Assembly (NCBI GenBank): GCA_039812545.1
Contig: JBDIAR010000028.1
Coordinates: forward strand, 1-22,844
Direction of reading: 5' to 3'
DNA: 22,844 nucleotides
Source: JBDIAR01 sp039812545
GTDB taxonomy: Bacteria; Actinomycetota; Actinomycetes; Actinomycetales; Dermatophilaceae
Below, piece by piece: positions 22,258 through 22,844 of this stretch. Each line of letters begins with the position of its first letter. Position 1 is the first letter of the stretch. Below the pieces are notes generated by a model. That model searched no databases, was not told the origin of the DNA, and worked only from the letters and a program-made list of their open reading frames with translations. The translations under genes were made by a program, and so were the position numbers.

Positions 22258-22620
22258 ATGTCCGGCAAGGCGGCGATCACCATCACCACGGGACTCGACG
22301 ACGCCGAGAAGGTGACCGTGGCACTTCTCATGGCCGTGGCGGCGGCCGAATCGGGGCACCCGACCCTGACCTTCCTCGCCAAGGAGGCCGTTCGTCTCGC
22401 GGTCGACGGCTTCGCTCGGGGCGTGGCCTGCGACGGGTGTCCGGCCATCACCGCCTTGCTGGAGCGGTATGCCGGGGCCGGCGGGCGTTTCATCGTCTGC
22501 GGGCTGTGCGTGAGTGCCAAGCAGATCGAGCCGGCGACACTGGCCGGCAACGCCGAGGTCGCCGGGACCGTGCAGTTCTGGGAGTGGATCGGTGACGGCG
22601 CGACGACGTTCAGCTTCTGA
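22258..22620 (+). CDS. DsrE-family protein with two CxxC motifs
   Basis: A 120-residue small soluble protein with the DsrE/DsrF-like fold pattern. The N-terminal strand is KAAITITTGLDD, the helix EKVTVALLMAVAAAESGH, then LTFLAKEAVRLAV and the strand RFIVCGLC. Members act in sulfur relay or as predicted peroxiredoxin-like proteins. Four cysteines form two CxxC pairs, Cys58/Cys61 and Cys81/Cys84, suggesting metal binding or thiol redox activity rather than a single persulfide cysteine. The ATG at 22258 has an AAGGGAG ribosome binding site (22244-22250). A copy of the dispersed word (GGCATAC, 22236-22242) lies directly before that site. It is divergent from the LAL regulator gene. Confidence 0.82.
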   Translation: MSGKAAITITTGLDDAEKVTVALLMAVAAAESGHPTLTFLAKEAVRLAVDGFARGVACDGCPAITALLERYAGAGGRFIVCGLCVSAKQIEPATLAGNAEVAGTVQFWEWIGDGATTFSF

Positions 22621-22631
22621 CCGAGCCGGAG

Positions 22632-22780
22632 TCATCGGGCCAGAGCGGTCGTGATCATGGTCGCGAACTCGGCAGCGGCGGCATCGGCCGCCCGCCGGTC
22701 GCCGTCCAGGAGCAGGTTGAAGATCAGGCCCTGGCCGACGGCGAGCGTGAGCCGCGCCAATCGCCGCTCGATTCGCCTCT
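22632..22780 (-). pseudogene. TetR-family C-terminal fragment (partial, possibly disrupted)
   Basis: Reading the minus strand up from the stop at 22632-22634, about 49 codons give a sequence ending RLARLTLAVGQGLIFNLLLDGDR...AEFATMITTALAR. This is very like the last helices of TetR/AcrR ligand-binding domains, and its third positions are G/C-rich. Further up, beyond about 22780, the same frame becomes Arg-rich and unlike a protein (RSSGSRQRRRC), while the plus strand shows better coding character. Either the gene is truncated here, or a frameshift lies near 22775 and the rest is beyond the window. The missing DNA-binding domain means the family call rests only on the C-terminus. Confidence 0.45.
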
Positions 22781-22792
22781 CTCGGAGTGCGT

Positions 22793-22844
22793 TTGGAGCA
22801 CAGCGTCGACGTTGTCGACTACCTGAAGACCGCGTTCGACGCCA
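22793..22844 (+). CDS. Possible start of an unidentified gene running off the window
   Basis: From TTG at 22793 (GGAG site at 22784-22787), or GTG at 22787, the plus strand reads an open amphipathic sequence (EHSVDVVDYLKTAFDA) with almost all third positions G or C, unlike the other frames here. It is too short to identify and could be chance. Confidence 0.2.
   Translation, partial: MEHSVDVVDYLKTAFDA

Larger units (their letters stand above)
108..22473. repeat. Dispersed highly iterated word GTATGCC(G) / GGCATAC, 37 copies
   Basis: GTATGCC reads on the plus strand from 108, 1645, 2942, 4708, 5736, 6531, 6803, 8102, 8628, 8893, 10412, 12140, 12959, 14256, 16236, 17933, 18549, 20003 and 22467. 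Its complement GGCATAC reads from 1279, 1705, 2477, 3736, 5411, 7609, 8574, 9518, 12116, 12273, 12542, 13457, 15292, 15992, 17996, 18774, 20483 and 22236. That makes 19 and 18 copies. At about 70% G+C, chance predicts roughly 2-3 copies in this length. The base after GTATGCC is G in 28 of 37. Copies lie in genes on both strands and in three intergenic gaps. The count is by eye. Confidence 0.85.

Overview
The window is GC-rich, gene-dense DNA (roughly 70% G+C) of actinobacterial character. GTG starts are frequent, third codon positions are strongly G/C, stop/start overlaps are common, and several families are typical of Actinomycetota: a fused MrpA-MrpB antiporter subunit, Pnkp/Hen1 RNA repair, Arr and a LuxR-type LAL regulator. 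I cannot place the family; a Micrococcales-type actinomycete is only a guess. I saw no rRNA, tRNA, CRISPR array, IS element or phage gene.

Layout. (1) 1-4679, +: the 3' part of an Mrp multisubunit Na+/H+ antiporter operon, mrpA(B)-C-D-E-F-G, with all five junctions overlapping by exactly 4 nt. A single-subunit CPA1 Na+/H+ antiporter follows (4758-6029), so the first 6 kb is a sodium/pH homeostasis block. (2) 6271-8141, +: a DUF2087 protein overlapping a GH1 6-phospho-beta-glucosidase. It converges on a NagA-like deacetylase (8177-9100, -) reduced to its catalytic barrel. (3) 9138-10544, +: a lipoprotein with DUF3887 and alpha/beta-hydrolase domains. It converges on a DUF2231 membrane protein fused to a cytochrome-b5-like domain (10555-11475, -). 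(4) 17688 down to 11570, -: a co-directional run of a divergent CitG/MdcB-like protein, a DyP peroxidase, Hen1 and Pnkp. The last two form the bacterial RNA repair pair, which 2'-O-methylates and reseals RNA cut by ribotoxins. (5) 18016-19443, +: a Gre-factor-like protein followed 9 nt later by an Imm-5-like domain fused to a complete rifamycin ADP-ribosyltransferase (Arr), a possible RNA polymerase protection pair. (6) 22033 down to 19448, -: a LuxR-family LAL ATPase regulator, divergent from a DsrE-family protein with two CxxC motifs (22258-22620). The window ends in what looks like the C-terminus of a TetR regulator, whose frame is lost before the window edge.

The most striking signal is not a gene. 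The 7-mer GTATGCC / GGCATAC, usually extended to GTATGCCG, occurs 37 times by my hand count against about 2-3 expected from base composition. It lies about equally in both orientations, in genes and between genes, and in all reading phases. It forces otherwise disfavoured codons (GCA-TAC, TAT-GCC, GTA-TGC, even Ile ATA). This looks like a dispersed, DNA-level recognition word comparable in concept to DNA-uptake sequences or HIP1. I do not know of a description of it.
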